Source: CAYJAZ01 sp964368455 (lineage in GTDB: Bacteria; Desulfobacterota; Desulfovibrionia; Desulfovibrionales; Desulfovibrionaceae). From it: a DNA stretch of 64,000 nt. Both the position numbers and the translations under genes were made by a program. Below the pieces are notes generated by a model, which saw only the letters and a list, made by a program, of their open reading frames with translations, was not told the DNA's origin and did not search any database. Positions 36,677 to 46,240 of the stretch are shown here, piece by piece (positions within the stretch are counted from its first letter, which is position 1; each line of letters opens with the position of its first letter). The DNA is taken from assembly GCA_964368455.1 (NCBI GenBank), contig CAYJAZ010000005.1:62001-126000 (forward strand), given 5' to 3'.

Positions 36677-37893
36677 TAGATAATCTCTTCTTCCCAAATT
36701 TTTTCAATCCAATCAATATATTGAGCATTCATATCTGGAATTCTGCTTTCAAAAAGCTTTTGAGAAGAAATTATAGCTTCACCCTCTTCTATTTGGGCAA
36801 TCTTCTCTTTGTCAGTATCTGAAAGCTTCTTTGTATCAATAGCTGTCAAATCTCCCCAAACCTTAGCTTTCATTTTTTCAATTTGTGCAAGAGGGCTTTG
36901 CAAGAAGTCAATCACAAGTAATGCCGCAGCCTTATGTCTAGCATTATAAGGTATTGCAAGATAGTGCGAATTTCCAATTGTGCCATTTTCAAAAACTAAA
37001 GAACGTGCACTTTTAGGATATTCCCCCTTTTCTACAAGCCCTTGCGTACGAAAAACTTCAAATCCAGAAATAAAGTCAATCTCATTATTTTTAAACATAT
37101 TGTATTGCTGCGAAACATTTGCTGGAAAAACATTGCCTTTATTCCAAAGATAAGGATGAAGCTCTTTAAAATAAGCTATCACAGGCTTAGAAAGAGTTAA
37201 AAATTCATCGTAAGTATATTTATTATTAGCGTTAAAATCTGTCAATTCAAAATAAGCATTACGCACAAAGGCTGAACCAACGAAATCATTTACAGGATTT
37301 GCATAAGTAAGTCTATTTGGATGCTTTTTTGCATATTCAAGAAATTCTTTATAAGAAGTAGGTGGCATAGACATACGAGCAGAATCATAAGAATGCACTA
37401 ATTGTGCTGAACCTAAAATGGCTTCATAGCCTTCAATGGCTATACCATTATCGTAATGTAGATCTGCTAATTGGGTATCATAGTATTTTTTTTGATTTTG
37501 CAAATGCTGCGTAAAAGGGCCATACAAGGCTTTTGCCTTCTTCAAAGCACGAAAATTCTCTGCATTCACCCAAATAATATCTATAGAACCATTTTTTAAT
37601 CTATTTTTCTTTTCATTCAATAGCTTAGCTACAAAATCTGGTGCGTTCATAGGTACACGTTTAAGAGTGATATTATACAATTCTTTAAGATTTTTTGCTA
37701 TAAAATCGTCGTAATACATATTGATAGAATTATTACCACCCCACATAAATATGCTGACTTCTTGATTTTTTCCCATTTCTACTAATTCTTCAAACTTTGT
37801 ATCTTCTTGAATTTCTGCATTTTTTGCATAAGTAATAGGCACAAATAAAAACATACAAAGGCATAAAACAATAGAAAAAACTCTCTTAAACAT
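36676..37893 (-). CDS. ABC transporter solute-binding protein, YnjB-like
   Basis: 405 residues from the second ATG (37893), spaced 8 bases from GGAG; the ATG at 37899 is only 2 bases away. A signal peptide is clear, ending near TYA. Family marks recalled from E. coli YnjB are visible: SIFMWGGNNSINMYYDDF near residue 48, IDIIWVNAENF, LYGPF and HPYLWNKGNVFPAN. The protein binds its solute in the periplasm and hands it to the two permeases. The ligand of YnjB proteins is not established. The partnership with a rhodanese and a CDP-alcohol transferase in both this genome and E. coli is the main clue to function. Confidence 0.87.
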   Translation of the reverse strand: MFKRVFSIVLCLCMFLFVPITYAKNAEIQEDTKFEELVEMGKNQEVSIFMWGGNNSINMYYDDFIAKNLKELYNITLKRVPMNAPDFVAKLLNEKKNRLKNGSIDIIWVNAENFRALKKAKALYGPFTQHLQNQKKYYDTQLADLHYDNGIAIEGYEAILGSAQLVHSYDSARMSMPPTSYKEFLEYAKKHPNRLTYANPVNDFVGSAFVRNAYFELTDFNANNKYTYDEFLTLSKPVIAYFKELHPYLWNKGNVFPANVSQQYNMFKNNEIDFISGFEVFRTQGLVEKGEYPKSARSLVFENGTIGNSHYLAIPYNARHKAAALLVIDFLQSPLAQIEKMKAKVWGDLTAIDTKKLSDTDKEKIAQIEEGEAIISSQKLFESRIPDMNAQYIDWIEKIWEEEII

Positions 37894-37947
37894 CAGCATA
37901 ACTCCAAATTATAATAAATATATAAACCAGATAATCAAAGATTAATT

Positions 37948-38586
37948 TTACCCTTTAATATGTTTTACTATCCTTAATATACGCAACATGCCTGTAAGAG
38001 CAGTCAAAACATTAAAGATTCCTAATATATATGGAATATAATCAGAAAAAACAATCATCAAAGAAAAAACAATAAAGGTTTCAGTTCTTTCCATCAAACC
38101 AAAATCATAATGCATACTCTTTATGCCAGAATTTTTGAATAAGGTTCCAGCCAGCATAAAGGTAGTAAAATTAAATTGAACAACAATGAAGAAAAACAAA
38201 TAATAGATAGTGTATTCAGGTAGATAAAAATAAAATCCAAGTATGGTAAGAGCTTCGACAAGTCTGTCAAAGATAATGTCTAAATAGGCACCAAGTTGAG
38301 AAGTTTTTGATGTAAGTCGAGCAACAGTTCCGTCAATGACATCAAAAAAACCTGAGAGCCACAAAAACACAAAAGCAAAGAATAAATTTTCATAAAATAA
38401 TGAAATAAAAGTAAAAAAACCGCATATTAAAGCAAAGAAAGTTATCTGAATAGGATGAAATAAAGTCAACCTGCTTGCGATTGCAAGGCTATCAAAACCG
38501 TATTGAAAATATTTTCTTAAAGAAGTATCTATCATGCTCAAAACCTGTTCTTGCCCTAAAATTCTTCCTGTTGAAGAAATGTTCAT
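37948..38586 (-). CDS. CDP-alcohol phosphatidyltransferase family protein (YnjF-like)
   Basis: 212 residues from the ATG at 38586; a TTG start at 38631 is possible but has no ribosome-binding site. The full catalytic motif D-x2-D-G-x2-A-R-x8-G-x3-D-x3-D is present (DVIDGTVAR, then GAYLDIIFD). About six membrane helices surround it. The family moves a phosphatidyl or phospho-alcohol group from a CDP-linked donor to an alcohol at the membrane. It lies 54 bp upstream of the YnjB-like gene on the same strand, matching ynjF being near ynjBCDE in E. coli. The acceptor alcohol is unknown; it is shorter than PgsA or PssA context would suggest and is not near lipid genes. Confidence 0.86.
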   Translation of the reverse strand: MNISSTGRILGQEQVLSMIDTSLRKYFQYGFDSLAIASRLTLFHPIQITFFALICGFFTFISLFYENLFFAFVFLWLSGFFDVIDGTVARLTSKTSQLGAYLDIIFDRLVEALTILGFYFYLPEYTIYYLFFFIVVQFNFTTFMLAGTLFKNSGIKSMHYDFGLMERTETFIVFSLMIVFSDYIPYILGIFNVLTALTGMLRILRIVKHIKG

Positions 38587-38852
38587 TCTTTTTTTACAAT
38601 TAAATGTACCCCTTAAGGAAGATAAAATCAAGGATAAATTTTTATTTTTTTTTTGCTAATTTTCGCATGATTTTGATTTTTTATTTAAAAAAAATAATTT
38701 TTAAAGCTATTTTGAGCTGTTTTTTAGATTTTATAATTTTTCTCTAAAATATTTTATTACTTTTCTTGCATTTAGCTCTAAAATATGATTGTATTTCATA
38801 TCAAATAAATATAGTAAATTTGGCAAATCTGCCTAGATATAAGGAAAATCAC

Positions 38853-40997
38853 ATGAACACACTACTTGCAAAAGAATTCAACGAAAAACAAAATTATATA
38901 GATAATATTATCAATCTCTTAGACGATGGCAACACAGTGCCTTTTATCGCTCGCTACAGAAAAGAAATGCATGGTACTATGGATGATCAAAAAATCCGTG
39001 AAATAGCTGAAAGATTAACATATTTAAGAAATCTTGAAAAAAGAAAACAAGAAGTTATACACTCTATAGCCGAAAAAGATAAACTTACAGAAGAATTAAA
39101 AAATCAGATACTTCAAGCACAAAGCCTTGCAAAAGTAGAAGATTTTTATCGTCCTTATAAAGACAAAAGAAAGACAAGAGCTACTGTTGCAAAAGCTAAA
39201 GGCTTAGAACCATTGGCAAATATAATTCTTGCTCAAGAAATTTCACAGCAAGCTCTTTATGCAAAAGCAGAAGAATTTTTGAATGAAGATCTTGAAAATA
39301 GAGATTTAGCACTGCAAGGAGCCTTTGATATTATTGCTGAAATTATTTCAGACGATGCCCTAGTGCGTGAAAAAATTAAAAATTATTATTTACGATTTGG
39401 CCTCATAGAATCAAAACAAGCAAAAGAAGAAGATTCTGTCTATCAAATGTATTATAAATATTCAGAAGCCTTATCAAAAATTCAAAATCATAGAATTTTA
39501 GCCATAAATCGTGGTGAAAAAGAAGAATTTTTAAAAGTAAAGCTAACAAGCAGTGAAGAAAACTATAAAGAAAGAGTTTTACAAATTATTTCTAGCCTTT
39601 ATATAAAGAGAAACGCAAATAAAGAACTTGAAAAAATTCTTATTCCAGTTTTTGAAGATGCCTTGCAAAGATTGCTTATGCCATCGATTGAAAGAGAGAT
39701 ACGCTCTGATTTAACACAAAGAGCAAGCGAGCAAGCTATTTCTATTTTCAGTCTTAATCTTGAAGGATTATTGATGCAAGCACCTATAAAGAATAAGATT
39801 TGTCTTGCAATTGATCCTGGTTATAGAACAGGTTGCAAGATAGCCGTTTGCGATAAAACAGGCAAAGTGCTTGAAACAGGTGTTGCTTACATTACCCTCC
39901 CAAACACAGACAAAAGCAAAGATACTAAATACTTACTTAATTTAATCGAAAAATACGAAGTTTCTGTCATCGCTATAGGCAATGGAACTGCTTCAAAAGA
40001 AGCAGAAATCTTTACTGTTGATCTCATAAAAAAAGCGAATAAGACTGATTTAGGTTATGTTATAGTGAATGAAGCTGGTGCTTCAGTTTATTCGGCTTCA
40101 AAGCTTGCAGCAGAAGAGTTTCCTGATTTTGATGTTGCACTTCGTTCAGCTGTTTCTATTGCAAGGCGTTTACAAGATCCGCTTGCAGAATTAGTTAAAA
40201 TAGATCCAAAAAGTATTGGTGTTGGCCAATATCAACACGATATGCCACAGGCTAGATTGACAGAAGTTTTATCACATAGAGTTGAGGATTGCGTGAACAA
40301 GGTTGGTGTTGAGCTCAATACCGCTTCTGCCTCTCTACTTTCTTATGTGGCAGGACTTTCTATGACTATAGCAAAGAATATCACTGCCTATAGAGATGAG
40401 CATGGAAAATTCAATAATCTCAAACAATTATTAAAAGTTTCCAAGCTTGGCCCTAAAGCTTTCACACAATGTGCTGGTTTTTTACGTATCAGCGATGGTG
40501 AAAATCTCCTTGATAAAACAGGCGTACATCCAGAAAACTATGCTATTGCATTGAAAATTTTAGATAAATTCAATTATACTGATCTTGAAAATATAGCACA
40601 ACTACAAAAAGATTGTGAACAATACGGTTACGATAAACTTTGCACAGAATTTAATATAGGAAAACCAACTTTAACAGATATGATACTAGAAATTTCTAAA
40701 CCTCTTAGAGATATACGCGACAGTATAAAGCCTGTTGAATTACGCATGGATATCCTTGATATGAAGGATTTACAAGAAGGAATGGAATTGAGTGGAACTG
40801 TTAGAAATGTTATAGATTTCGGTGCTTTTGTTGATATTGGTGTCCACCAAGACGGGCTTGTACACATTTCACAAATAAGCGATAACTTTATAAAACATCC
40901 ATCAGAAGTTTTAAAAGTAGGCGATATCGTTAAGGTTTGGGTGCTTTCTGTGGAAGTTGAAAAGAAGAGAATTTCACTTACCATGAAGAAAAAATAG
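38853..40997 (+). CDS. tex: Tex family transcription accessory / RNA-binding protein
   Basis: 714 residues from the ATG at 38853 with AAGGA upstream; an earlier in-frame start lacks a site. The order is the N-terminal Tex helices, a YqgF-like RNase H fold (about 320-450, LAIDPGYRTGCKIAV), helix-hairpin-helix segments (about 480-560) and a C-terminal S1 RNA-binding domain (about 640-714, GMELSGTVRNVIDFGAFVDIG). The family binds nucleic acid and affects transcription elongation and stress or virulence expression. It is transcribed alone, with an AT-rich inverted repeat after it. Confidence 0.94.
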   Translation: MNTLLAKEFNEKQNYIDNIINLLDDGNTVPFIARYRKEMHGTMDDQKIREIAERLTYLRNLEKRKQEVIHSIAEKDKLTEELKNQILQAQSLAKVEDFYRPYKDKRKTRATVAKAKGLEPLANIILAQEISQQALYAKAEEFLNEDLENRDLALQGAFDIIAEIISDDALVREKIKNYYLRFGLIESKQAKEEDSVYQMYYKYSEALSKIQNHRILAINRGEKEEFLKVKLTSSEENYKERVLQIISSLYIKRNANKELEKILIPVFEDALQRLLMPSIEREIRSDLTQRASEQAISIFSLNLEGLLMQAPIKNKICLAIDPGYRTGCKIAVCDKTGKVLETGVAYITLPNTDKSKDTKYLLNLIEKYEVSVIAIGNGTASKEAEIFTVDLIKKANKTDLGYVIVNEAGASVYSASKLAAEEFPDFDVALRSAVSIARRLQDPLAELVKIDPKSIGVGQYQHDMPQARLTEVLSHRVEDCVNKVGVELNTASASLLSYVAGLSMTIAKNITAYRDEHGKFNNLKQLLKVSKLGPKAFTQCAGFLRISDGENLLDKTGVHPENYAIALKILDKFNYTDLENIAQLQKDCEQYGYDKLCTEFNIGKPTLTDMILEISKPLRDIRDSIKPVELRMDILDMKDLQEGMELSGTVRNVIDFGAFVDIGVHQDGLVHISQISDNFIKHPSEVLKVGDIVKVWVLSVEVEKKRISLTMKKK

Positions 40998-41040
40998 CAA
41001 AATCTCCTTTCTTGCACTTTGATTTTTTAAATGCTATTAA

Positions 41041-41071
41041 AAATGAGTAATTTAATTAAATTTCTCATTTT
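41041..41071. terminator. Probable AT-rich terminator after tex
   Basis: AAATGAG pairs with CTCATTT around the palindrome AATTTAATTAAATT, giving a stem of about 15 bp with one mismatch, followed by TTAT. It is 43 bp after the tex stop and just before the lemA ribosome-binding site. Confidence 0.45.
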
Positions 41072-41097
41072 ATCAAACTATTTTATAAGGAATTTTT

Positions 41098-41652
41098 ATG
41101 ATAGCTCTCTATAGTATATTAGGCATTGCCCTTGCACTTTTATTATTTGGTATTTCTATCTATAACTCATTGATTAGATTAAGAAATCAAAACGAAGAAG
41201 CTTTTTCTGCAATGGACATACAAATGAAGAAAAGACATGACTTGATTCCAAATCTTGTCGAAACAGTCAAAGGCTATGCCCAACACGAAGCAAGCACACT
41301 TGAAAATGTTATAGCCATGCGAAATAATGTGCTTTCTTCCTCAAATCGTGAAGAATTACAACAAAATGAAAACATACTTACAAGTAGCTTAAAGTCTATT
41401 TTTGCTCTTTCAGAAGCCTATCCAGAGCTCAAGGCAAATACAAATTTTATTGCTCTACAAGAAGAACTTTCAGAAATTGAAGATGCTATTTCTATGTCAC
41501 GTTCATATTATAATGGAAGTGTAAAGATGTATAACAATAAAATTCAAGTAGTTCCAAGTAATATCATTGCAAATATCTTTGGCTTTACTAAAGAAGAATT
41601 TTTTGAATTGGATGATATTTCCGAACGCAAAAATGTTGAAGTAAAGTTTTAA
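41098..41652 (+). CDS. lemA: LemA family protein
   Basis: 184 residues, normal length. One N-terminal membrane helix (about 2-23) is followed by a long four-helix bundle with the family marks SLIRLRNQNEEAFSAMDIQ, KRHDLIPNLVETVKGYA and the end motif NIIANIFGFTKEEFFE. The family is widespread, membrane-anchored and of unknown exact function. It is followed after 44 bp by a DUF2207 gene, a common pairing that suggests a shared envelope job. AAGGAA precedes the ATG. Confidence 0.93.
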   Translation: MIALYSILGIALALLLFGISIYNSLIRLRNQNEEAFSAMDIQMKKRHDLIPNLVETVKGYAQHEASTLENVIAMRNNVLSSSNREELQQNENILTSSLKSIFALSEAYPELKANTNFIALQEELSEIEDAISMSRSYYNGSVKMYNNKIQVVPSNIIANIFGFTKEEFFELDDISERKNVEVKF

Positions 41653-41696
41653 TTTACCCAAATCAACTTTCTTCATTTTAGTGAAAGGGCGAACAG

Positions 41697-43652
41697 ATGT
41701 CTTTAAAAAAATATAATTTTTCTAATATATTTAAAGTAGTTATGCTTTTTTTCTGCATTCTTCTTAGTCAGAATGCATATGCAGAAGAATATTTTACTAC
41801 TGATTCTTTTGATGTTTCTGTAATAGTACACGAAGATAAAAGAATTGAAATAAAAGAAGATATAACAGTTAGTTTTTTTGAAGCAAGACATGGACTTTTT
41901 CGTTATATTCCTAAAAAAGGCAAAGAATACAGATATATAAATAATATCTTAGAAGAAAAAGAATATATGCTCAATATTGTTCATCCAGAAGTGCAAGAGC
42001 ATGAATATATTTTTGGCAAAACAAATGAAGAATATTATTATTTTCAAATAGGTAGTAAAGAGAAAAAAGTTGATGGCAAACAATTTTATTCCCTGAGCTA
42101 TGATGTATTGCTTCGTGACGATTTGAGAGCTGATTTTGATGATTTTTACTATAATATCATACCGCATTCTTGGCGAACTGAAATCAAGAATGCCACAATT
42201 ACAGTAGTTTTACCAAAAGGCTTTGATAGCAATGCTATTGAATTAATTACAGGTTTTGACGGTGGGGAAAACACAAAAAAAGCAAGCTATACACGCCAAG
42301 GCAATAGTTTAAAAATTTCTCTCAATGAAAAATTGAATACTTATGAAGGCCTTACCTTACGTATTCTTCTTCCTGAGGGCTATTTCACAGATAGCGATTT
42401 TCTTTCTTCTTGGGAAATTTTAGTCTTGTCTATATCCTTTATCACTGCTCTTATCTCTCTTTGCCTTTGGTTTTTCTTTGTACGCAAAAAGCCAATGCCT
42501 GAACCTCTTTCTTTCTATCCTCCGCATAATTACACTCCGGCACAAATGGCCTATATCTATAAATCAAGGCTCTCACTCAACGATTTTTCAAGTATGCTCA
42601 TCTATTTTGCGAACAAAGATTATATCACTTTAGACACTCAAGCAGAGGGCCAATTTTTTATTTCAAAGAAAAATCCACTTCCTGATGATGCCAAAGCACA
42701 TGAAAAGAATCTCTATTCTGCTCTCTTTGCAAATACAGATTCACTTGATATAAAAAATTCTTCTAAAGAGCTTTATCTGGCTTTCAATGAAGGCCGCAGT
42801 AGTCTTATTAAAGAATTTAAACAAGAAACTCAAAAAATATTTAGCAAGAAAAACATATTTTTATCAATAGCTTTTATAATTTTGAGTATCTTGCCTTGTT
42901 TTGCTCTAAATTTTGGCGACTACACCTATTATGAAGATGCTCTCATCTTCACTTTTGCTTCTTGGTTTGCTCCTGCATTTTGTGCTTTTGTAAAATATCA
43001 GCTGAGCAAGAAAAAGAAAACATCCTTAGCAAAAGCCATCATTCTCTCTACAGTTTTATTAATTGCTACTTCGCCTTTATTCTTTCTCTCCTTATTGCAA
43101 GGCGATGAACTCTATAATAATGTATTTATTGGTATTTTTTCTCTATCCTCAACTATTCTTTCTTTATTTTTGGCAACAAAAGACTATTCTAGAACAGAAT
43201 ATGGATTGAAGATTTTAGGCGAAATTAAAGGTTTTATGAACTTTATTAATGTATCTGAAAAAGATAAAATTAACGCATTAGTTGAACAAAACCCTCATTA
43301 TTTCTTTGATATTTTGCCTTATGCTTATGTTTTTGGCCTTTCTACAAAATGGATCAATAAATTAAAGCTTGTACAAATCCCAGAAAGCGAATTTGATAAG
43401 TTTTCAAGAAATTATAATGATCGTGATGCATTTTCAAATATGAATAAAGCCACTTCTTATACAGCCGCAGCACTTGCCGTATCGAATATTGACGCATTGA
43501 TAGACGCAACTGAAAAAGCTGTAGTGCGAGAAGTAAGGAGTAGAACTTCATCATCTGGAAATAATGGTGGTGGCAGAAGTTCTGGTGGAGGCGGTTCATC
43601 TTCAGGTTCTTCTGGCGGTGGTGCTGGCGGTGGCGGTGGCGGCAGCTGGTAA
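41697..43652 (+). CDS. DUF2207 membrane protein with Gly/Ser-rich tail
   Basis: 651 residues. A signal peptide (about 1-29, ending AYA) leads to an extracytoplasmic DUF2207 beta-rich domain (about 30-235, FDVSVIVHEDKRIEIKEDI and EARHGLFRYIP are typical). A membrane helix lies near 243-265, then a cytoplasmic stretch, a pair or more of helices (about 385-500) and a soluble segment. The C-terminus is a run of Gly and Ser ending GGGGGGSW, a hallmark of this family. Function unknown. It is paired with lemA, and the two probably work together at the membrane. Confidence 0.9.
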   Translation: MSLKKYNFSNIFKVVMLFFCILLSQNAYAEEYFTTDSFDVSVIVHEDKRIEIKEDITVSFFEARHGLFRYIPKKGKEYRYINNILEEKEYMLNIVHPEVQEHEYIFGKTNEEYYYFQIGSKEKKVDGKQFYSLSYDVLLRDDLRADFDDFYYNIIPHSWRTEIKNATITVVLPKGFDSNAIELITGFDGGENTKKASYTRQGNSLKISLNEKLNTYEGLTLRILLPEGYFTDSDFLSSWEILVLSISFITALISLCLWFFFVRKKPMPEPLSFYPPHNYTPAQMAYIYKSRLSLNDFSSMLIYFANKDYITLDTQAEGQFFISKKNPLPDDAKAHEKNLYSALFANTDSLDIKNSSKELYLAFNEGRSSLIKEFKQETQKIFSKKNIFLSIAFIILSILPCFALNFGDYTYYEDALIFTFASWFAPAFCAFVKYQLSKKKKTSLAKAIILSTVLLIATSPLFFLSLLQGDELYNNVFIGIFSLSSTILSLFLATKDYSRTEYGLKILGEIKGFMNFINVSEKDKINALVEQNPHYFFDILPYAYVFGLSTKWINKLKLVQIPESEFDKFSRNYNDRDAFSNMNKATSYTAAALAVSNIDALIDATEKAVVREVRSRTSSSGNNGGGRSSGGGGSSSGSSGGGAGGGGGGSW

Positions 43653-43672
43653 TTTAGAGCATTTTTAAAATA

Positions 43673-44116
43673 TTATTTCTTACTTACTTTAAAAATATTC
43701 TTCCATAAATACAGCAAGCTTTTTCTATTTTGTACTAAATGTAAAAATAACAATGCCAGACAAATAAGAGCAAAATTTCCATGCCTTTCATAAGCAAAAT
43801 CTTCGCTTATAAAGGGAATAAATTCTCCATTTTGCATAGTTAATCCCATAAGAAGAGTTGTTATAATTAATATTAACAGTAAAAAACTCACATTAATTTT
43901 CAAAGCTATTTCTTTGCCTTTTATTTTATTTTGTAAATAGGAAAAAATAATCTGTTTATTTAAATAAAAATGAATAAGCCAACAAAATAAAAGTAAAAAA
44001 GGTAATTTTGTATGTAATTCAAAATTACTATTAGGACTTAATAAGATAGATATAAAGACGACAGCGAGTAAAAGATGTGTGAGTATTTTTGCGTATATCT
44101 TTGTTTTTGCGTTCAT
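43673..44116 (-). CDS. Small four-helix membrane protein, DUF4405-like
   Basis: 147 residues with four hydrophobic segments at about 8-26, 35-52, 70-92 and 110-128. Histidines are placed inside or at the edges of helices (HLLLAV, WLIHFYLN, YERHGNFAL, LFLHLVQ), a pattern seen in DUF4405 and cytochrome b561-like proteins that may hold haem. No catalytic motif is seen. GAGAG lies upstream of the ATG. It converges on the DUF2207 gene. Function unknown; haem binding is only a suggestion. Confidence 0.6.
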   Translation of the reverse strand: MNAKTKIYAKILTHLLLAVVFISILLSPNSNFELHTKLPFLLLFCWLIHFYLNKQIIFSYLQNKIKGKEIALKINVSFLLLILIITTLLMGLTMQNGEFIPFISEDFAYERHGNFALICLALLFLHLVQNRKSLLYLWKNIFKVSKK

Positions 44117-44181
44117 AAATTTCTCTCTTTTTAAATTTTTGTAAAGCGAGTAAGCAAAAAAATTAATAAATCAAAGATTTT

Positions 44182-44904
44182 TTATTTTTTTTCGTTTAAT
44201 TTCCAATCGTATTTTAACCAAGCTAATTTATAATTTTCAAATTTTTCTTTTGCATATCTTTGTGCAAATGCCGTGACAGAGATAAAATCTTCTTTGTACC
44301 ATTTCAAAATTGAAGTCAGATACACTGTTTTTTTTATATGATCAATTTGTATACCTTTTGGACTAGAAAAAAATAAAAATCCTTGATTATCTAGCTGTTC
44401 TGAAAGAACTTCTCCTCTATAAGCTTCTGCACGCAAAGGCGGACAAGAATAAGCAGCACAAACTAAAGCAAGATGTATGCGTGCTTCATTGTATTGCTTG
44501 CGTATAATTTCGTGTTCAATATCGTCTAAACTGACATTTTCGCCAAAAAGAACTATAAATTCATCTTCCCACGGACTTTTAAAAAGACTGCCTAAATCTT
44601 TTATCGATTCAAGTGGATAATTGTCTATAATAAGCTTAAGTGTTTGTGCATTATAGAGATTTATCAAATAAGCCAGCCGATTATTCTTTGGCCATGCATC
44701 AAATTCACTCTTTGTGATTGCGGCCATTTGTTTCAAATAATCATCAAGTAAAGCTCTATTTGCCTTAAGGGCTTTATAGTCCACCATTCCATCTACAACA
44801 TGATTTTTTAAAAGAATGTCGTATTTTGCGTGAAGATCCTTGCCTTGAGCAAAGGAGGCAAAGATTAAAAAACTAAGAAAAACTAATAGATAAATTTTTT
44901 TCAT
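44182..44904 (-). CDS. Exported DUF547 protein
   Basis: 240 residues. Signal peptide 1-20 (IYLLVFLSFLIFASFAQG), then a DUF547 domain: NRLAYLINLYNAQTLKLIIDNYP and DDIEHEIIRKQYNEARIHLALVCAAYSCPPLR are its most conserved stretches, with the His/Glu/Cys pattern suggesting a papain-like or amidase-like fold. The family is periplasmic or secreted and its function is not established. AGGAG precedes the ATG by 8 bases. It lies 65 bp upstream of the small membrane protein gene and may be transcribed with it. Confidence 0.85.
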   Translation of the reverse strand: MKKIYLLVFLSFLIFASFAQGKDLHAKYDILLKNHVVDGMVDYKALKANRALLDDYLKQMAAITKSEFDAWPKNNRLAYLINLYNAQTLKLIIDNYPLESIKDLGSLFKSPWEDEFIVLFGENVSLDDIEHEIIRKQYNEARIHLALVCAAYSCPPLRAEAYRGEVLSEQLDNQGFLFFSSPKGIQIDHIKKTVYLTSILKWYKEDFISVTAFAQRYAKEKFENYKLAWLKYDWKLNEKK

Positions 44905-45318
44905 AGCATATTCTCCTTGGGTGAGTTTCTAAATTAAGAAATTTTGTATTTTTGACAAGGAAAAGTAAATTTTTATGAAAGGAGTTTATCAAAACATAAA
45001 TGACTTGAATAAAAATTAACTTTGACGAAGCTATTTGTTGATATATTTGATAGCAAAATATCAGTTTTTTTTATCAAAGCAATTCATTTAACTTCAAGTA
45101 AAGATCAAAAATCAAAAGAATTAATTTAGAAACACAGCCTAGTAAATACACCATACTTTATCTATTCTCTTAGGTCAAGACAGGCCTAGATAAAGCCAAA
45201 ATCTCTCTTAATATTTTTCGATTTAAAAAAGAAATACGGCATTATTGATTAATACCGTATTCTAGAATGTATTTATCAGCTAATATTTCAGAATAAAAGC
45301 TCATTATTTATCTGCAAA
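44905..45318. other. 414-bp intergenic stretch
   Basis: AT-rich spacer between the DUF547 gene start and the DUF533 gene end, both on the minus strand. It contains the DUF533 terminator (45225-45261) and must contain the DUF547 promoter, which I cannot place with confidence. No gene seen. Confidence 0.5.
45225..45261 (-). terminator. Rho-independent terminator of the DUF533 gene
   Basis: On the minus strand a 12-bp stem (AATACGGTATTA with TAATGCCGTATT, one G-T pair) with a 5-nt loop is followed by TCTTTTTT. It lies 58 bp after the stop codon. Confidence 0.7.
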
Positions 45319-46083
45319 TTAAACTTCTTCAGCTTCTTTTTCAAGCTGTGCTTGCTCTTCTTTTGTAATGCCTAAAGCATTTGCTAAACCATCAAGATAG
45401 GAGCGTTCCATAAAAGAATCAATATTTATAGCAGCACATGAAAGGCGGTAAAGATCATAGGCTTCTTCTTTATTGACAACACGAGCAGCCAATGCATGTG
45501 GATCAATTGGTTTTTGCACAAATGCATCAACAATTTCAGCCATTTCTTGATTAGGGAAAAGAGCTGCCACTGTTGTTTTTATTGCATTTCTTTCTTCATC
45601 GTCTATATGTCCGTCTGCTCTTGCGGCATAAATCATTGCTTCAAGTAATAAAAGTGCAGTATTTTGTGCTGGTGGAAGCATTTTTACTGTATTATCTTGT
45701 GTATTTGCTTGATTATCCGAAACATTTACATCATTTACTTTATTTTGTGACCATTTTTGGTAGAAAGTCCACGCTAATCCGCCTAAAGCAGCAGCTCCAC
45801 CAACTTTCGCAGCACTTTTAGCAATTTTCTTTGTTTTCTTACTTGTGAATAAAGCACCGAGCAAACCGCCAACAGCTGCCGAACCAATCAAGCCGCCAAC
45901 TCCACCAAAGCTATCATTCAAATTTGAATTTTGAATTTTTTCCTTGGCCATTGTACCTGCATTACCTAAGCTTTGCGTGCCTTGTTTGAAAGTTTCGCCT
46001 AAATTTCCGCCCAGAGCATTATTGATTGTATTGCCTATATCTGTAAAATTTCCATTCTTTATTTGATCCAAAATATTTTTCAT
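45319..46083 (-). CDS. DUF533 (YebE-like) protein with TerB-type domain
   Basis: 254 residues. The first 70 residues are Asn/Gly-rich. GGLIGSAAVGGLLGALF (about 64-81) and AAKVGGAAALGGLAWTFYQ are glycine-rich membrane-like segments separated by KKTKKIAK. A linker precedes a helical TerB-like domain (about 140-250) with the acidic motif ARADGHIDDEERNAI. YebE in E. coli is an inner-membrane protein of unknown function tied to envelope stress. GAGGT precedes the ATG. Single-gene unit. Confidence 0.87.
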   Translation of the reverse strand: MKNILDQIKNGNFTDIGNTINNALGGNLGETFKQGTQSLGNAGTMAKEKIQNSNLNDSFGGVGGLIGSAAVGGLLGALFTSKKTKKIAKSAAKVGGAAALGGLAWTFYQKWSQNKVNDVNVSDNQANTQDNTVKMLPPAQNTALLLLEAMIYAARADGHIDDEERNAIKTTVAALFPNQEMAEIVDAFVQKPIDPHALAARVVNKEEAYDLYRLSCAAINIDSFMERSYLDGLANALGITKEEQAQLEKEAEEV

Positions 46084-46173
46084 TTTTACCTCACTTGTAA
46101 AATAAAATTTTAAGTTCTGCTTTAAGAATAATACTTAAAGCGTTAAATGCAAGTATATTTTCTTTTTGCAATA

Positions 46174-46203
46174 AAAGCCCATTTTCAAATGAAGATGGGC
46201 TTT
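46174..46203 (-). terminator. Probable terminator of the 46.2-53.6 kb operon
   Basis: AAAGCCCAT pairs with ATGGGCTTT, with further internal pairing (TTTCA/TGAAG region). It lies 37 bp past the last operon gene. Confidence 0.65.
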
Positions 46204-46240
46204 AAGAATAAAGATATAAATAATATAAAGTGAGTTAGTA

